64,000 nt of DNA from contig NZ_JXJP01000001.1 of the NCBI RefSeq assembly GCF_000826645.1, forward strand, positions 124,001 to 188,000, given 5' to 3'. The notes beneath the pieces were generated by a model that saw only the letters and a list, made by a program, of their open reading frames with translations, was not told the origin of the DNA and ran no database searches. Both the position numbers and the translations under genes were made by a program. Below, in pieces: positions 1 to 8,391 of this stretch. Source of the DNA: Psychroserpens mesophilus (GTDB lineage: Bacteria; Bacteroidota; Bacteroidia; Flavobacteriales; Flavobacteriaceae). The first letter of the stretch is position 1. Every line of letters starts with the position of its first letter.

Positions 1-267
1 GCAGGTGCACGTGTTATTGATGAGTCTCAAATGGACACTTCAAAAGCTTTAGTCTTATCTAAAGTGAAAATTAAAAACCAGACCAATGGCATGGAAATGA
101 CCTACACTTTGGTTGCTGATGGCGAAGCAGATCTAGCTTCTGGTAAAATCTCTGTTAATTCACCTATCGGAAAAGGCTTATTAGGAAAATCTGTAGGTGA
201 AGTTGCAGAAGTTCAGGTCCCAAATGGTGTTATGAAATTTGATGTTTTAGAGATTTCAAGATCATAA
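1..267 (+). CDS. greA: Transcription elongation factor GreA, C-terminal part (5' truncated by window)
   Basis: The reading frame is open from the first base, so the N-terminal coiled coil lies outside the window. The visible 88 residues are the globular C-terminal GreA/GreB domain: VIDESQMD, then a region on altered state and SPIGKGLLGKSVGEVAEVQVP, ending in FDVLEISRS. GreA binds RNA polymerase in the secondary channel and stimulates cleavage of backtracked transcripts. A strong hairpin terminator follows at 304-334, before the HIT gene. The family assignment is firm from the SPIGKALLGK-type motif. Confidence 0.93.
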   Translation, partial: AGARVIDESQMDTSKALVLSKVKIKNQTNGMEMTYTLVADGEADLASGKISVNSPIGKGLLGKSVGEVAEVQVPNGVMKFDVLEISRS

Positions 268-303
268 ATTCCTGCATAGGCAAGAATAGCATTAATATAT
301 TAT

Positions 304-338
304 AAAAAGATTCCTTCAAAAGAGGAATCTTTTTATAT
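304..338 (+). terminator. Rho-independent terminator after greA
   Basis: A perfect 12-bp stem (AAAAAGATTCCT at 304-315 with AGGAATCTTTTT at 323-334) and a 7-nt loop, ending in a T run. It sits 37 bases after the greA stop and just before the HIT gene promoter region. Confidence 0.9.
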
Positions 339-364
339 TTACATACACTCTAAACAAATCGATA

Positions 365-754
365 ATGGCATCTATCTTCACAAAAATTATTTCTGGCGAA
401 ATCCCATGTTATAAAGTAGCTGAAACTGAAGATTATTTAGCGTTTTTAGATATCAATCCGAATGCTAAAGGTCATACGCTTTGTATTCCAAAAAAAGAAG
501 TTGATAAACTATTTGATTTAGATGAAGTGTCTTATCACGGACTTTTAGAATTTTCCAGACAGGTTGCCATAGCGATTGAAAAAGCAATTCCTTGTAAACG
601 TGTTGGATTAACAGTTATTGGATTAGAAGTTCCTCATGCTCACGTGCATTTAATTCCTTTAAATTCTATGGAAGATGCTCGGTTTATCAGTAAAATTAAA
701 TTAGATAAAGACGCGTTGGAAGATATCGCTTCTAGAATTGCTTCTTTTTTATAA
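365..754 (+). CDS. HIT family protein (histidine triad nucleotide hydrolase/transferase)
   Basis: 129 residues, the usual length for a bacterial HIT protein. The histidine triad HAHVHLIP is at residues 91-98 and the N-terminal FTKIISGEIPCYKV segment is typical. Family members hydrolyse or transfer nucleotidyl groups from substrates such as adenosine phosphoramidates; the physiological substrate cannot be read from the sequence. It lies downstream of greA but behind a strong terminator, so it probably has its own promoter. Cytosolic; no signal peptide. Confidence 0.92.
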   Translation: MASIFTKIISGEIPCYKVAETEDYLAFLDINPNAKGHTLCIPKKEVDKLFDLDEVSYHGLLEFSRQVAIAIEKAIPCKRVGLTVIGLEVPHAHVHLIPLNSMEDARFISKIKLDKDALEDIASRIASFL

Positions 755-815
755 AATGATTAGGGTTATTAATCTAGTCTTTCCAACAGAGAGGAAGGAC
801 AAAAATTCAATCTAA

Positions 816-1172
816 CTAAAAAGTTAATACTCCTGTAACAAAAAGCAAAACCAGAACAAAAAGGATCAAATCAACAATTACAAAAATCCAGCCTCCTTTT
901 TTTAGTTTTAAAGACTTAGGTTTTGGTCTTAAAGCTCGGTTTTGATACGCAACAACCTGTTCTATATCATCCGTCCAACGCACAGGAAAAATATCTGTCT
1001 CACAAGTATTGCAATGCATTTCATAAACCGTGTCTTGAGTAATAGCTTTGTAAAAAAGATTTTCGACAAATCGCTGCTTAAATGTCAATTCTAATCCGTC
1101 GTTAGAATAGCATTCCGGACAATTATTATTAAGTTGGACTTCCTTTAATGTAAAGTAATGCTGCGTTTTCAT
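816..1172 (-). CDS. Zinc-ribbon protein with C-terminal membrane anchor
   Basis: 118 residues. Two CxxC knuckles (C18/C21 in CPEC and C54/C57 in CNTC) suggest a zinc ribbon in the N-terminal half. A basic linker (KPKSLKLKK) leads to a single hydrophobic helix at about 94-115, giving a tail-anchored arrangement. It starts 9 bases after the stop of the upstream sensor kinase gene, so the two are probably co-transcribed. I recognise no named family; a role linked to the kinase is inferred only from the spacing. Confidence 0.7.
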   Translation of the reverse strand: MKTQHYFTLKEVQLNNNCPECYSNDGLELTFKQRFVENLFYKAITQDTVYEMHCNTCETDIFPVRWTDDIEQVVAYQNRALRPKPKSLKLKKGGWIFVIVDLILFVLVLLFVTGVLTF

Positions 1173-1181
1173 ATCTTAAAG

Positions 1182-2345
1182 TTAAGACAATAATTTTAAT
1201 GAAATTTGCATCGTTGTACCTTTGCCAATTTCAGAATTTAGCACTTTTAATTTCCCATTGTGATAATCTTCAATAATACGTTTAGCTAGAGACAAACCTA
1301 ATCCCCAACCACGTTTTTTGCTGGTATAACCAGGTTGAAAAATGGTATTAAAGTTTTGTTTAGAGATTCCTTTACCTGTATCAATCACTTTAATCGTTAC
1401 ATGTTTTCCTTCATTCGTAATCACTAGTTTTAATTGGCCTTTACCTTTCATGGCATCAATGGCATTTTTAACTAAGTTTTCGATGGTCCAGCTGTAGAGT
1501 TGTTTATTAAGATCAACCATAATAACATCATCTGGAGCAGAAATTTCAAAATCGATTAATTTAGATGAACGTGCTTTAAGATATTCATAAGAATCGATTG
1601 TTTCTTTTACAATATCTGATTTTTCCAGCTTCGGAATAGAACCAATTTTACTGAAACGATCTGTAATAGTTTGCAATCGGGTAATGTCTTTTTCAATTTC
1701 AACCAAATAATCAGGATTTACATGTTCTGAGCGTAAAATTTCGGTCCATCCAACGAGCGAGGACAAAGGTGTTCCAATTTGATGCGCTGTTTCCTTAGCC
1801 ATTCCTGTCCATAACTTATTTTGATCGGCTGTTTTTGAACTTTTATAAAAGAAGTAGGCCACAGCCCCAAAAAGGAAAATTATTAACAAAAGCGCCAGAG
1901 GATAATATTTAAGCTTATTGAGCAATGGAGAGTTTCCATAGTAAATTGTACTTACATAAGTTTCTCCGTTTATGATATATGGAACTGGTATAGGAGCATT
2001 TTCGTTTTCAAAAGTAACTTTAAGTTTTTTTAAATAATCCTTTGATGTTGCTGCCTTTAGAGTGTCAATATTTCGGTAGCTAATAATCTGGTCATTAGGA
2101 TCTATCAAAATCATTGGAGTTGTGGTATTGCTCTCAATAATTCTGGAAGTCATTTCTATCTCAGCATCTCCAATTGATTCTATAAAAGTTTTCTGAGCAA
2201 AAGACCAGTTTTCCATTTTGGTGCGTTCTTCAGCTTTAAAATGTTGGAAAAACACATAAGTATTCCAGAGAATAAGTGAGATTACAATAAAGGAGGCCAC
2301 AATGGCAATCCATCGTGTAATGTTTCTATTCATGGTTTGAGCCAT
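1182..2345 (-). CDS. Membrane sensor histidine kinase
   Basis: About 387 residues from the ATG at 2345 (a TTG lies one codon upstream; an ATG at 2333 is also possible). Transmembrane helices at roughly 12-33 and 148-167 bracket a periplasmic sensor region of about 110 residues. The phospho-acceptor box is AHQIGTPLSSLVGW (His about 188), followed by N-box LVKNAIDAM, G1 DTGKGIS and G2 GWGLGLSLAKRII. The H-box with Q-I-G in place of the common E-L-R is a known variant. No response regulator is adjacent, so the partner must be elsewhere; a zinc-ribbon membrane protein follows directly. Confidence 0.88.
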   Translation of the reverse strand: MAQTMNRNITRWIAIVASFIVISLILWNTYVFFQHFKAEERTKMENWSFAQKTFIESIGDAEIEMTSRIIESNTTTPMILIDPNDQIISYRNIDTLKAATSKDYLKKLKVTFENENAPIPVPYIINGETYVSTIYYGNSPLLNKLKYYPLALLLIIFLFGAVAYFFYKSSKTADQNKLWTGMAKETAHQIGTPLSSLVGWTEILRSEHVNPDYLVEIEKDITRLQTITDRFSKIGSIPKLEKSDIVKETIDSYEYLKARSSKLIDFEISAPDDVIMVDLNKQLYSWTIENLVKNAIDAMKGKGQLKLVITNEGKHVTIKVIDTGKGISKQNFNTIFQPGYTSKKRGWGLGLSLAKRIIEDYHNGKLKVLNSEIGKGTTMQISLKLLS

Positions 2346-2440
2346 CAAGTCTAATTTTGAATTTTAAATATAATGTAAATCTGTTAATAATATTGTCTTA
2401 ACAAGCAAGCAAATCATTTTCATACCTTTAGCATTATAGT

Positions 2441-2448
2441 TACATTTG
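2441..2448 (+). promoter_or_regulatory. -7 promoter element before the flavin reductase gene
   Basis: TACATTTG matches TAnnTTTG and lies 31 bases before the ATG at 2479, in the divergent region with the sensor kinase. No convincing -33 TTTG at 19-21 bp was seen. Confidence 0.45.
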
Positions 2449-2478
2449 CATTCTTATTAAACAAAACTAAAGATTCAA

Positions 2479-3348
2479 ATGGCATCTTTTGATCCAAAAG
2501 GTATATCAACTGCAAAATTACATGGTTATTTATTAAGTGCAGTCGCACCAAGACCAATAGCTTTTGCCAGTACGATGGATGCTGATGGCAAGCCTAATTT
2601 GTCGCCATTTAGTTTTTTTAATGTGTTTAGTGCTAATCCTCCAATTTTAATATTTTCTCCAGCACGACGTGTTAGAGATAATACTACAAAACATACTTTA
2701 GAAAATGCTAAAGAGACCAAAGAAGTTGTTATCAATGTTGTGAATTATGATATTGTTCAGCAAATGTCTTTAAGTAGTACAGAGTATGAAAAAGGGGTAA
2801 ATGAATTTGAGAAATCAGGTTTAACCATGTTAGAATCGGAGCTTGTGAAACCTTTTCGAGTTGCTGAATCTCCTATACAGTTTGAATGTAAAGTGAACGA
2901 AATTATAGCGCTAGGAACTGAAGGAGGTGCCGGAAATCTCATCATATGTGAAGTCGTGAAATTTCATATTGATGATTCTGTTATGGATGATAACAATGTT
3001 ATTATTCAAGAGAAACTGGATTTAGTGGCAAGAGCTGGAGGAAGTTATTACAATAGAGCCAAAAAGGGCTTTTTTGAAATTCCAAAGCCATTATCAACAT
3101 TAGGTATAGGCGTAGATGCTATGCCAAGTGAGGTAAAGAACAGTATGATTTTAACTGGAAATGACCTTGGAATGTTAGGCAATATAGAGGTATTACCATC
3201 AAAAAAGGAGGTTGAAGCGTTTATTGATAATGTGAGCGAGCGTTATCCGAATATTCGAGAAATGTCTCATAGACAAAAACATAAAATAGCCAGAAATTAT
3301 CTAAGCTATGGCGATGTTAATAGTGCATGGAAACTATTATTATCTTAA
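2479..3348 (+). CDS. Flavin reductase family (FMN-binding split barrel) protein
   Basis: 289 residues. The N-terminal 170 residues match the flavin-reductase-like split barrel: PRPIAFASTMDADGKPNLSPFSFF-type segment near 24-47, then the SSTEYEKGVNEFEKSGLT segment typical of this family. The C-terminal 100 residues have no catalytic motif I recognise. Proteins of this family bind FMN and often reduce flavin with NAD(P)H or act on small aromatics; the substrate is unknown here. Single gene between a divergent kinase and the DUF3127 gene 37 bases downstream, with which it may be co-transcribed. Confidence 0.85.
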   Translation: MASFDPKGISTAKLHGYLLSAVAPRPIAFASTMDADGKPNLSPFSFFNVFSANPPILIFSPARRVRDNTTKHTLENAKETKEVVINVVNYDIVQQMSLSSTEYEKGVNEFEKSGLTMLESELVKPFRVAESPIQFECKVNEIIALGTEGGAGNLIICEVVKFHIDDSVMDDNNVIIQEKLDLVARAGGSYYNRAKKGFFEIPKPLSTLGIGVDAMPSEVKNSMILTGNDLGMLGNIEVLPSKKEVEAFIDNVSERYPNIREMSHRQKHKIARNYLSYGDVNSAWKLLLS

Positions 3349-3385
3349 AAAACAATAAATTAAATTAATTATAAGTATTACAAGA

Positions 3386-3757
3386 ATGGAAGTACAAGGA
3401 AAAATCAAGATGATTGGCGAAACACAAACCTTTGGAAGCAACGGTTTTAGAAAGAGAGAATTGGTAGTGACAACAGAGGAACAATATCCACAACATATTT
3501 TGATTGAATTTGTTCAAGACAAAACAGATTTGTTAAACAATTATCAGGTTGGTCAAGCTGTAAAAGTAAATATCAACTTAAGAGGTAGAGAATGGGTGAA
3601 TCCACAAGGAGAAACTAAGTATTTTAACTCTGTACAAGGTTGGAGAATTGAAAATGCAGCTGCAACAGGAGAAAATATGCCTCCTGTAGCGCCTGCTGAA
3701 GCCTTTGAGCCAGCTACAAACTTAAATGAAGAAGATCATGATGATCTTCCTTTCTAA
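3386..3757 (+). CDS. DUF3127 OB-fold protein with SSB-like acidic C-terminal tip
   Basis: 123 residues. Residues 1-95 match the DUF3127 pattern common in Bacteroidota (MEVQGKIKMIGETQTFGSNG, then a beta-rich segment with YFNSVQGWRIE), predicted as an OB-fold. A low-complexity Pro/Ala linker (about 96-112) leads to NEEDHDDLPF, which has the form of the SSB C-terminal tip that docks DNA-repair and replication partners. A DNA-processing role is therefore plausible but is inference. Terminator downstream at 3795. Confidence 0.82.
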   Translation: MEVQGKIKMIGETQTFGSNGFRKRELVVTTEEQYPQHILIEFVQDKTDLLNNYQVGQAVKVNINLRGREWVNPQGETKYFNSVQGWRIENAAATGENMPPVAPAEAFEPATNLNEEDHDDLPF

Positions 3758-3794
3758 AAAGTAATTCCTGCTCAAACAGGAATCTCACTAATCA

Positions 3795-3826
3795 AACCTC
3801 AATGTTTTATGGCATTGAGGTTTTTT
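3795..3826 (+). terminator. Rho-independent terminator after the DUF3127 gene
   Basis: Ten-bp perfect stem (AACCTCAATG at 3795-3804 with CATTGAGGTT at 3813-3822) followed by TTTTTT. It is preceded by another hairpin (ATTCCTG/CAGGAAT at 3764-3782) with no T run. Confidence 0.88.
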
Positions 3827-3966
3827 ATGCTCAAAATTCATATAAGTTCACTTTTCTTTAGAAAGCTTTTTTTATCTTCCCTAAGAAAGTAAGAACCACT
3901 TGTATCAGTTCTGGAATTGAAACTAAATATCAGTATAAGTTAAATAACTTATCTAAACTTTTAAGC

Positions 3967-4596
3967 ATGTACTTTTTAAATAAAGACCTAATATTTCCAG
4001 ATGTGTCAAAAGCCAGTAGCGAAGGCCTCCTGGCTTATGGAGGTGATTTGTCTGTCGATCGTTTAACCTTAGCGTATAAGCTCGGTATATTTCCTTGGTA
4101 TGATGACGATCATGGACCAATTTTATGGTGGTCTCCAGACCCTCGTTTTGTGCTATTTCCAGACCACTTAAAAATTTCAAAAAGCATGAGGCAGGTCATG
4201 CGAAATTCTGATTTTATAATTACAGTTAATAAAGATTTTGAAGGCGTGATTACTAATTGTTCTAACATAAAACGTGACGGACAAAAAGGAACCTGGATTA
4301 CTAAAGACTTAAAAGAGGCTTACATAAAATTACATCATCTAGGTATAGCAAAATCTGTTGAGGTTTGGCTAAACGAAGAACTTGTTGGAGGTTTGTATGG
4401 TATCGATTTAGAGAATGGTGTATTTTGTGGTGAAAGTATGTTTAGCAAAGTTAGTAATGCCAGTAAAGTTGCATTTATATCGTTTATTCAAAACACCAAT
4501 TATAAGCTTATAGATTGTCAGGTATATACAAATCACCTTGAAAGTTTAGGAGCTGAAGAGATCTCCAGAGAAGAATTTCTGAAGTATTTAGGCTAA
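3967..4596 (+). CDS. aat: Leucyl/phenylalanyl-tRNA--protein transferase
   Basis: 209 residues, near the usual 210-235. The family signature is clear: EGLLAYGGDLSVDRLTLAY, GIFPWYDDDHGPILWWSPDPR, and the C-terminal GGLYGIDLENGVFCGESMFS. The enzyme adds Leu or Phe from aminoacyl-tRNA to proteins with N-terminal Arg or Lys, making them N-degron substrates of ClpS/ClpAP in the cytosol. Monocistronic; convergent with tag, whose stop lies 3 bases beyond the aat stop. Confidence 0.95.
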   Translation: MYFLNKDLIFPDVSKASSEGLLAYGGDLSVDRLTLAYKLGIFPWYDDDHGPILWWSPDPRFVLFPDHLKISKSMRQVMRNSDFIITVNKDFEGVITNCSNIKRDGQKGTWITKDLKEAYIKLHHLGIAKSVEVWLNEELVGGLYGIDLENGVFCGESMFSKVSNASKVAFISFIQNTNYKLIDCQVYTNHLESLGAEEISREEFLKYLG

Positions 4597-4599
4597 ACC

Positions 4600-5163
4600 T
4601 TAAACTTCATTATACCTAAAACAGTTCACTTCGTGGTCGTTTACCATTCCAGTGGCTTGCATGTGTGCATAAATCACTGTTGAGCCTACAAATTTAAAAC
4701 CTCTTTTTTTCAAATCTTTACTTATAGCATCACTTAAAGGTGTGTTTGCAGGCGCTTCTTTATAATTTTTTAAAGTATTTTTTATCGGTTTGCCTTCAAC
4801 AAAACCCCAAATGTATTTTGAGAATGACCCAAACTCTTTTTGAATGTTAATAAACGCCTGAGCATTTGTTATGGTAGCTTTTACTTTAAGCTTGTTTCTG
4901 ATGATGCCTTCGTTCTGTAATAAGCTATCAATTTTTTTCTGATTGTAAACGGCAATCTTTCTATAATCAAAATCATCTAACGCCTTTCTGAAGTTTTCTC
5001 GTTTTTTTAAAACCGTAATCCAGCTTAATCCAGCTTGAAAAGTTTCCAGAATTAAAAACTCAAACAAGGTGTCATCATCACGAACAGGAACTCCCCATTC
5101 TTTATCATGATACGCTTCATATAAATCATCACCAAGACACCAGCCACATTTATGTTTTTCCAT
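4600..5163 (-). CDS. tag: DNA-3-methyladenine glycosylase I
   Basis: 187 residues, normal for the family. Zinc ligands are in the expected pattern: C6 and H19 at the N terminus and H177 and C181 in the C-terminal HEVNC. Motifs CGWCLGDDLYEAYHDKEWG and FEFLILETFQAGLSWITVL are diagnostic. It excises 3-methyladenine from alkylated DNA as the first step of base-excision repair. An alkyltransferase-like gene occurs elsewhere in the window (40344) but is not linked to it. Confidence 0.95.
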   Translation of the reverse strand: MEKHKCGWCLGDDLYEAYHDKEWGVPVRDDDTLFEFLILETFQAGLSWITVLKKRENFRKALDDFDYRKIAVYNQKKIDSLLQNEGIIRNKLKVKATITNAQAFINIQKEFGSFSKYIWGFVEGKPIKNTLKNYKEAPANTPLSDAISKDLKKRGFKFVGSTVIYAHMQATGMVNDHEVNCFRYNEV

Positions 5164-5303
5164 AACATTACATTTAAGTTTAAAAATAGTAAGTTTTTAG
5201 ATAATAGTTCGTCTTATTCATTAATGATAGATATGATTTTATTTTTATGATTTAAGTCATCTTTCATTAATAGGGTTTAAGTTAAATTGCAGAATAAAAT
5301 ACC

Positions 5304-5924
5304 ATGAGAATATTGGAACAGATTTCAGTAAAAGACATGATAAGCGAAAGTTTACAAAAAGGAATTTCTTATGAAAGCTATCGCGATTTGGTGCGTGATT
5401 TAGCTGAAAAAGGCTCAACAACTGGTCACGAAAAAACCGAAGCTTTAGCTAATTATACGATGCTTAATGACCGACGAATGAAGCGTTGGGATAAAACGGT
5501 TAAAATCTCTGATGAGGTTAAAGACAAAATTTCTGGTTTTAAAGGAAATGTCACTTGGCTTGTGATTACAGAAAGCTGGTGTGGTGATGCAGCTCATGTG
5601 ATTCCTGTGCTAAACAAAATAGCTGAACTTTCAGATGGAATTGATTTGAAACTCGTGTTGAGAGATGAAAACGAAGCATTAATGGATCAGTTTTTAACAA
5701 ATGGCGGACGCGCAATTGCCAAGTTAATTATGATCGAAAATACCACTGGTGAAGTATTGAATACATTCGGACCAAGACCTAGTAAAGCAACACAACTGGT
5801 TAACGATTATAAGGCAAAGCATGGTGTGTTAACACCTGAGTTTAAAGAAGACTTACAGGTTTGGTATAATAAAGATAAAGGACAAAATATCATTAGTGAT
5901 ATCGTGAAGTTGTTAGGTGTTTAA
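5304..5924 (+). CDS. Thioredoxin-fold protein with single active-site cysteine
   Basis: 206 residues. An N-terminal helical region (1-75) precedes a thioredoxin-like domain with VITESWCGDAAHVIPVL near 87-103. The CxxC motif is reduced to one Cys (C93, followed by G-D-A), so classical dithiol exchange is unlikely. This single-Cys thioredoxin family form is familiar in Bacteroidota but its function is unknown to me. No signal peptide. Monocistronic; the 3' flank at 5938-5961 carries a dispersed repeat copy. Confidence 0.75.
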   Translation: MRILEQISVKDMISESLQKGISYESYRDLVRDLAEKGSTTGHEKTEALANYTMLNDRRMKRWDKTVKISDEVKDKISGFKGNVTWLVITESWCGDAAHVIPVLNKIAELSDGIDLKLVLRDENEALMDQFLTNGGRAIAKLIMIENTTGEVLNTFGPRPSKATQLVNDYKAKHGVLTPEFKEDLQVWYNKDKGQNIISDIVKLLGV

Positions 5925-5937
5925 TTTGTTTTGTATA

Positions 5938-5961
5938 GGTTTCGACTGCGCTCAACCTGAC
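5938..5961 (+). repeat. Dispersed repeat, family B copy
   Basis: GGTTTCGACTGCGCTCAACC followed by TGAC. Its reverse complement matches the copy at 53431-53454 at 21 of 24 positions by eye, and shares the GAGCgCAGTCGA core with copies at 10643 and 45614. It lies between convergent genes. Confidence 0.75.
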
Positions 5962-5997
5962 TTTAGAATACACTAATTTGTATAACTCTAATGTTAT

Positions 5998-6753
5998 TTA
6001 ATTCTTTCCTTTAAAATAATACGTAATAGAGCCTATCTGACTTTTAGTATTCGCATCAGATGAAAAAATGGCATTTTCGGCATACTCTAAAGCATGATCA
6101 ATTAAGCATTGGTTATCAGAAGACGAAGAGGAATTGATATAGGTGTCAGTTACTAAACCATTGGAATCTACAGTAATATTAACCACAATTTTTCCGGTAA
6201 CTTCACAGAGATAAACAGGTGGAGGTAGTTTCACTTTACTTCTGTTTTTGAGTGAAAAGGAAACACTACTACTTCGGTTTGATTTTGTATCCTTATCTGT
6301 TTTTTTTGAAGAATGCATGGCTAAAATATCTTTAGCTTTATTAAAGGATTGTCGTTCGTTTTCCTTGACAGCATAAGCTTTTGAACTATTATAATTTGAA
6401 GTTGAAGTCTGCACATCATCTGGAGTTTCTGAGGATTCTTCTGAAACGTCCTCTTCTGTTTCCGTGGCTTTTTCAAAATCGTTGGTTGCTATCGACTTGA
6501 AATTCTTCATCATTTCCTTAAACGCTTCGTCTTCATTAAAGGCTTCATTAGTTGAAGATTTAGCAGCTTCCTCCGCTTTAAGTTGTTCTTCTAAAGCTTG
6601 TAATTCTTCTATGGTTTGAGGTTCTATCTCATAATAGCTTTCAGAAATAAATTCATCGGCTAGTTTAATATGAAGACTAAACATAGCCAGTATTACAGTT
6701 CCAGAAATTAAAACTGTAATCAATAAGGCTTTATGTTTATCTAAGAAATTCAA
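5998..6753 (-). CDS. TonB-like energy transducer protein
   Basis: 251 residues from a TTG at 6753; there is no nearby in-frame ATG before the membrane helix. One transmembrane helix at about 11-28, then a Glu-rich and Ser/Thr-rich periplasmic stretch, and a C-terminal TonB-like domain (about 165-251: PPPVYLCEVTGKIVVNITV, then DHALEYAENAIFSSD and SITYYFKGKN). Members couple inner-membrane energy to outer-membrane transport, or serve as TonB-like scaffolds. It lacks the Pro-rich spacer of classical TonB and no exbB/exbD is near, so the partner is unknown. Confidence 0.75.
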   Translation of the reverse strand: MNFLDKHKALLITVLISGTVILAMFSLHIKLADEFISESYYEIEPQTIEELQALEEQLKAEEAAKSSTNEAFNEDEAFKEMMKNFKSIATNDFEKATETEEDVSEESSETPDDVQTSTSNYNSSKAYAVKENERQSFNKAKDILAMHSSKKTDKDTKSNRSSSVSFSLKNRSKVKLPPPVYLCEVTGKIVVNITVDSNGLVTDTYINSSSSSDNQCLIDHALEYAENAIFSSDANTKSQIGSITYYFKGKN

Positions 6754-6849
6754 ATAGGTTAATTTTTAGTTTAGGCTGTATTAGATATACGTTAATGTAA
6801 GCAATTTAGATTAAAAGCAGATAAAATTCAACGCTTCTAAGTTATAAGT

Positions 6850-7539
6850 TTAAGAAAGTTTTGCAATAAAATCTTCAGGAGACATGGCGTCATCAACATG
6901 AAAATCGCCAATTTTTGTGCGTCTTAATACTGAAAGATGAGCACCAGAATTAAGTGCTTTTCCAAAATCGTGAGCCAAAGATCTAATATAAGTGCCTTTG
7001 CTACAAACCACTCTAAAATTTATGTTTTTACCATCAATGTTTGTGATATCAAATTCTGAAATACTCACCGTTCTGGATTTGATGTCTACCTCTTCACCAG
7101 CTCTCGCAAATTCATAGAGACGTTTTCCATCTTTTTTAATGGCTGAAAATACAGGTGGAAATTGCTCAATTGTACCAATAAATTGTTTTGTCGTCGTATG
7201 AATTAAGTCTTCTGTGATATGTTCTGTTGGAAATGTTTGATCTATGTCTGTTTCTAAATCGTAGGAAGGCGTTGTGCTTCCTAATACAAAAGTTCCGGTA
7301 TATTCTTTGTCCTGACCTTGAAATGTATTGATTTGTTTGGTCATTTTACCAGTACAGATAATCAGTAATCCAGTAGCCAGAGGATCGAGCGTTCCAGCAT
7401 GACCAACTTTAATTTTTTTAATCTTGAAGGCCTGTCTTATTTCCCAGCGAAGCTTATTAACTGCCTGAAACGAGGTCCATGTCAATGGCTTGTCAATAAG
7501 TAAAACTTGTCCGTTTTGATAGTCTTCAGCTGTAAGCAT
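6850..7539 (-). CDS. truB: tRNA pseudouridine(55) synthase
   Basis: 229 residues from the ATG at 7539. An upstream in-frame TTG at 7569 would overlap uppP; the ATG gives the typical start MLTAEDYQNGQVLLIDKPLT. The catalytic loop HAGTLDPLATGLL carries Asp at about residue 52, and KGTYIRSLAHDFG is the second family motif. It makes pseudouridine 55 in the T-loop of tRNAs. The start is 4 bases past the uppP stop, so the genes are probably one transcript (ftsX, DUF3098, uppP, truB). Confidence 0.95.
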   Translation of the reverse strand: MLTAEDYQNGQVLLIDKPLTWTSFQAVNKLRWEIRQAFKIKKIKVGHAGTLDPLATGLLIICTGKMTKQINTFQGQDKEYTGTFVLGSTTPSYDLETDIDQTFPTEHITEDLIHTTTKQFIGTIEQFPPVFSAIKKDGKRLYEFARAGEEVDIKSRTVSISEFDITNIDGKNINFRVVCSKGTYIRSLAHDFGKALNSGAHLSVLRRTKIGDFHVDDAMSPEDFIAKLS

Positions 7540-7543
7540 ATCG

Positions 7544-8335
7544 TTATGTTGAGGAAATGTAAATTGCAATTATACCAACAATCAAACAGTAAATAGCAAA
7601 GTAAATAAGTTTACTTTTTTTTACCAGACTTATCATCCAGGTACAGGCAAATAATCCTGAAACAAATGCGGCAATAAATCCGATGCTGAGCGATGTGAAA
7701 TTCCCACTATCATAAGTCAATTCTCCTCCAATAATATCTTTAGCTATTTTTCCGAAAATTAACGGAACCACCATTAAAAAGGAAAAACGAGCCGCTTTGG
7801 TTTTATCATTTCCGAGTAAAACAGAAGTTGAAATGGTTGCTCCAGAACGTGAAATTCCAGGAAGCATCGCAATGGCTTGAGCAAAACCAATAACAATTGC
7901 ATTTTTAAATGAAATGCTTTTTGAAGTGTCTTTGGCTTTATCAGCTAAATATAAAAGTAAAGCGGTTAGGATCAACATAAAACCGACTAGTTTAATGTTT
8001 CCGCCAAATAATTCTGACAACTCACTTTCATATGTATAACCAATAATGGCTGCAGGTAACATTGATACTGCAATTTTTGATGCAAATTGAAGGTCTTCGT
8101 TCCATTGAAATTTCAAAACTCCTTTTACAATACTCCAGATATCTTTTCTAAAGACAACAATGGTACTTAAAGCAGTTGCAAAATGTAAAACAACAGTGAA
8201 TAATAAACTTTCTTTTGGAATCGAATCATCACCAAGAATGGCTTTACCCAATTCTAAATGACCACTGGATGAGACAGGTAAAAACTCTGTTAATCCTTGA
8301 ATAATTCCTAATATAATTGAATCGATGATATCCAT
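7544..8335 (-). CDS. uppP: Undecaprenyl-diphosphate phosphatase
   Basis: 263 residues, multi-spanning membrane protein of the BacA/UppP family. Diagnostic motifs: IIQGLTEFLPVSSSGHLELG near 11-30 and LPGISRSGATIST near 157-169. It dephosphorylates undecaprenyl diphosphate so the lipid carrier can be reused in peptidoglycan and surface glycan synthesis. Placed between DUF3098 and truB on the minus strand with short spacing, the order usual in this family of bacteria. Confidence 0.95.
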   Translation of the reverse strand: MDIIDSIILGIIQGLTEFLPVSSSGHLELGKAILGDDSIPKESLLFTVVLHFATALSTIVVFRKDIWSIVKGVLKFQWNEDLQFASKIAVSMLPAAIIGYTYESELSELFGGNIKLVGFMLILTALLLYLADKAKDTSKSISFKNAIVIGFAQAIAMLPGISRSGATISTSVLLGNDKTKAARFSFLMVVPLIFGKIAKDIIGGELTYDSGNFTSLSIGFIAAFVSGLFACTWMISLVKKSKLIYFAIYCLIVGIIAIYISST

Positions 8336-8391
8336 GAAGCAAAAATATCAAAATAGAGATATGAAATGCTAAAAAGAAAGGAAATTTATAG

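Noticed and set aside
3764-3782. Hairpin ATTCCTG/CAGGAAT as a terminator
   Set aside because: It has no T run; the real terminator follows at 3795.
7540-7569. Overlap of truB with uppP through a TTG start
   Set aside because: The ATG at 7539 gives the typical TruB N terminus and a 4-base gap, so no overlap is needed.
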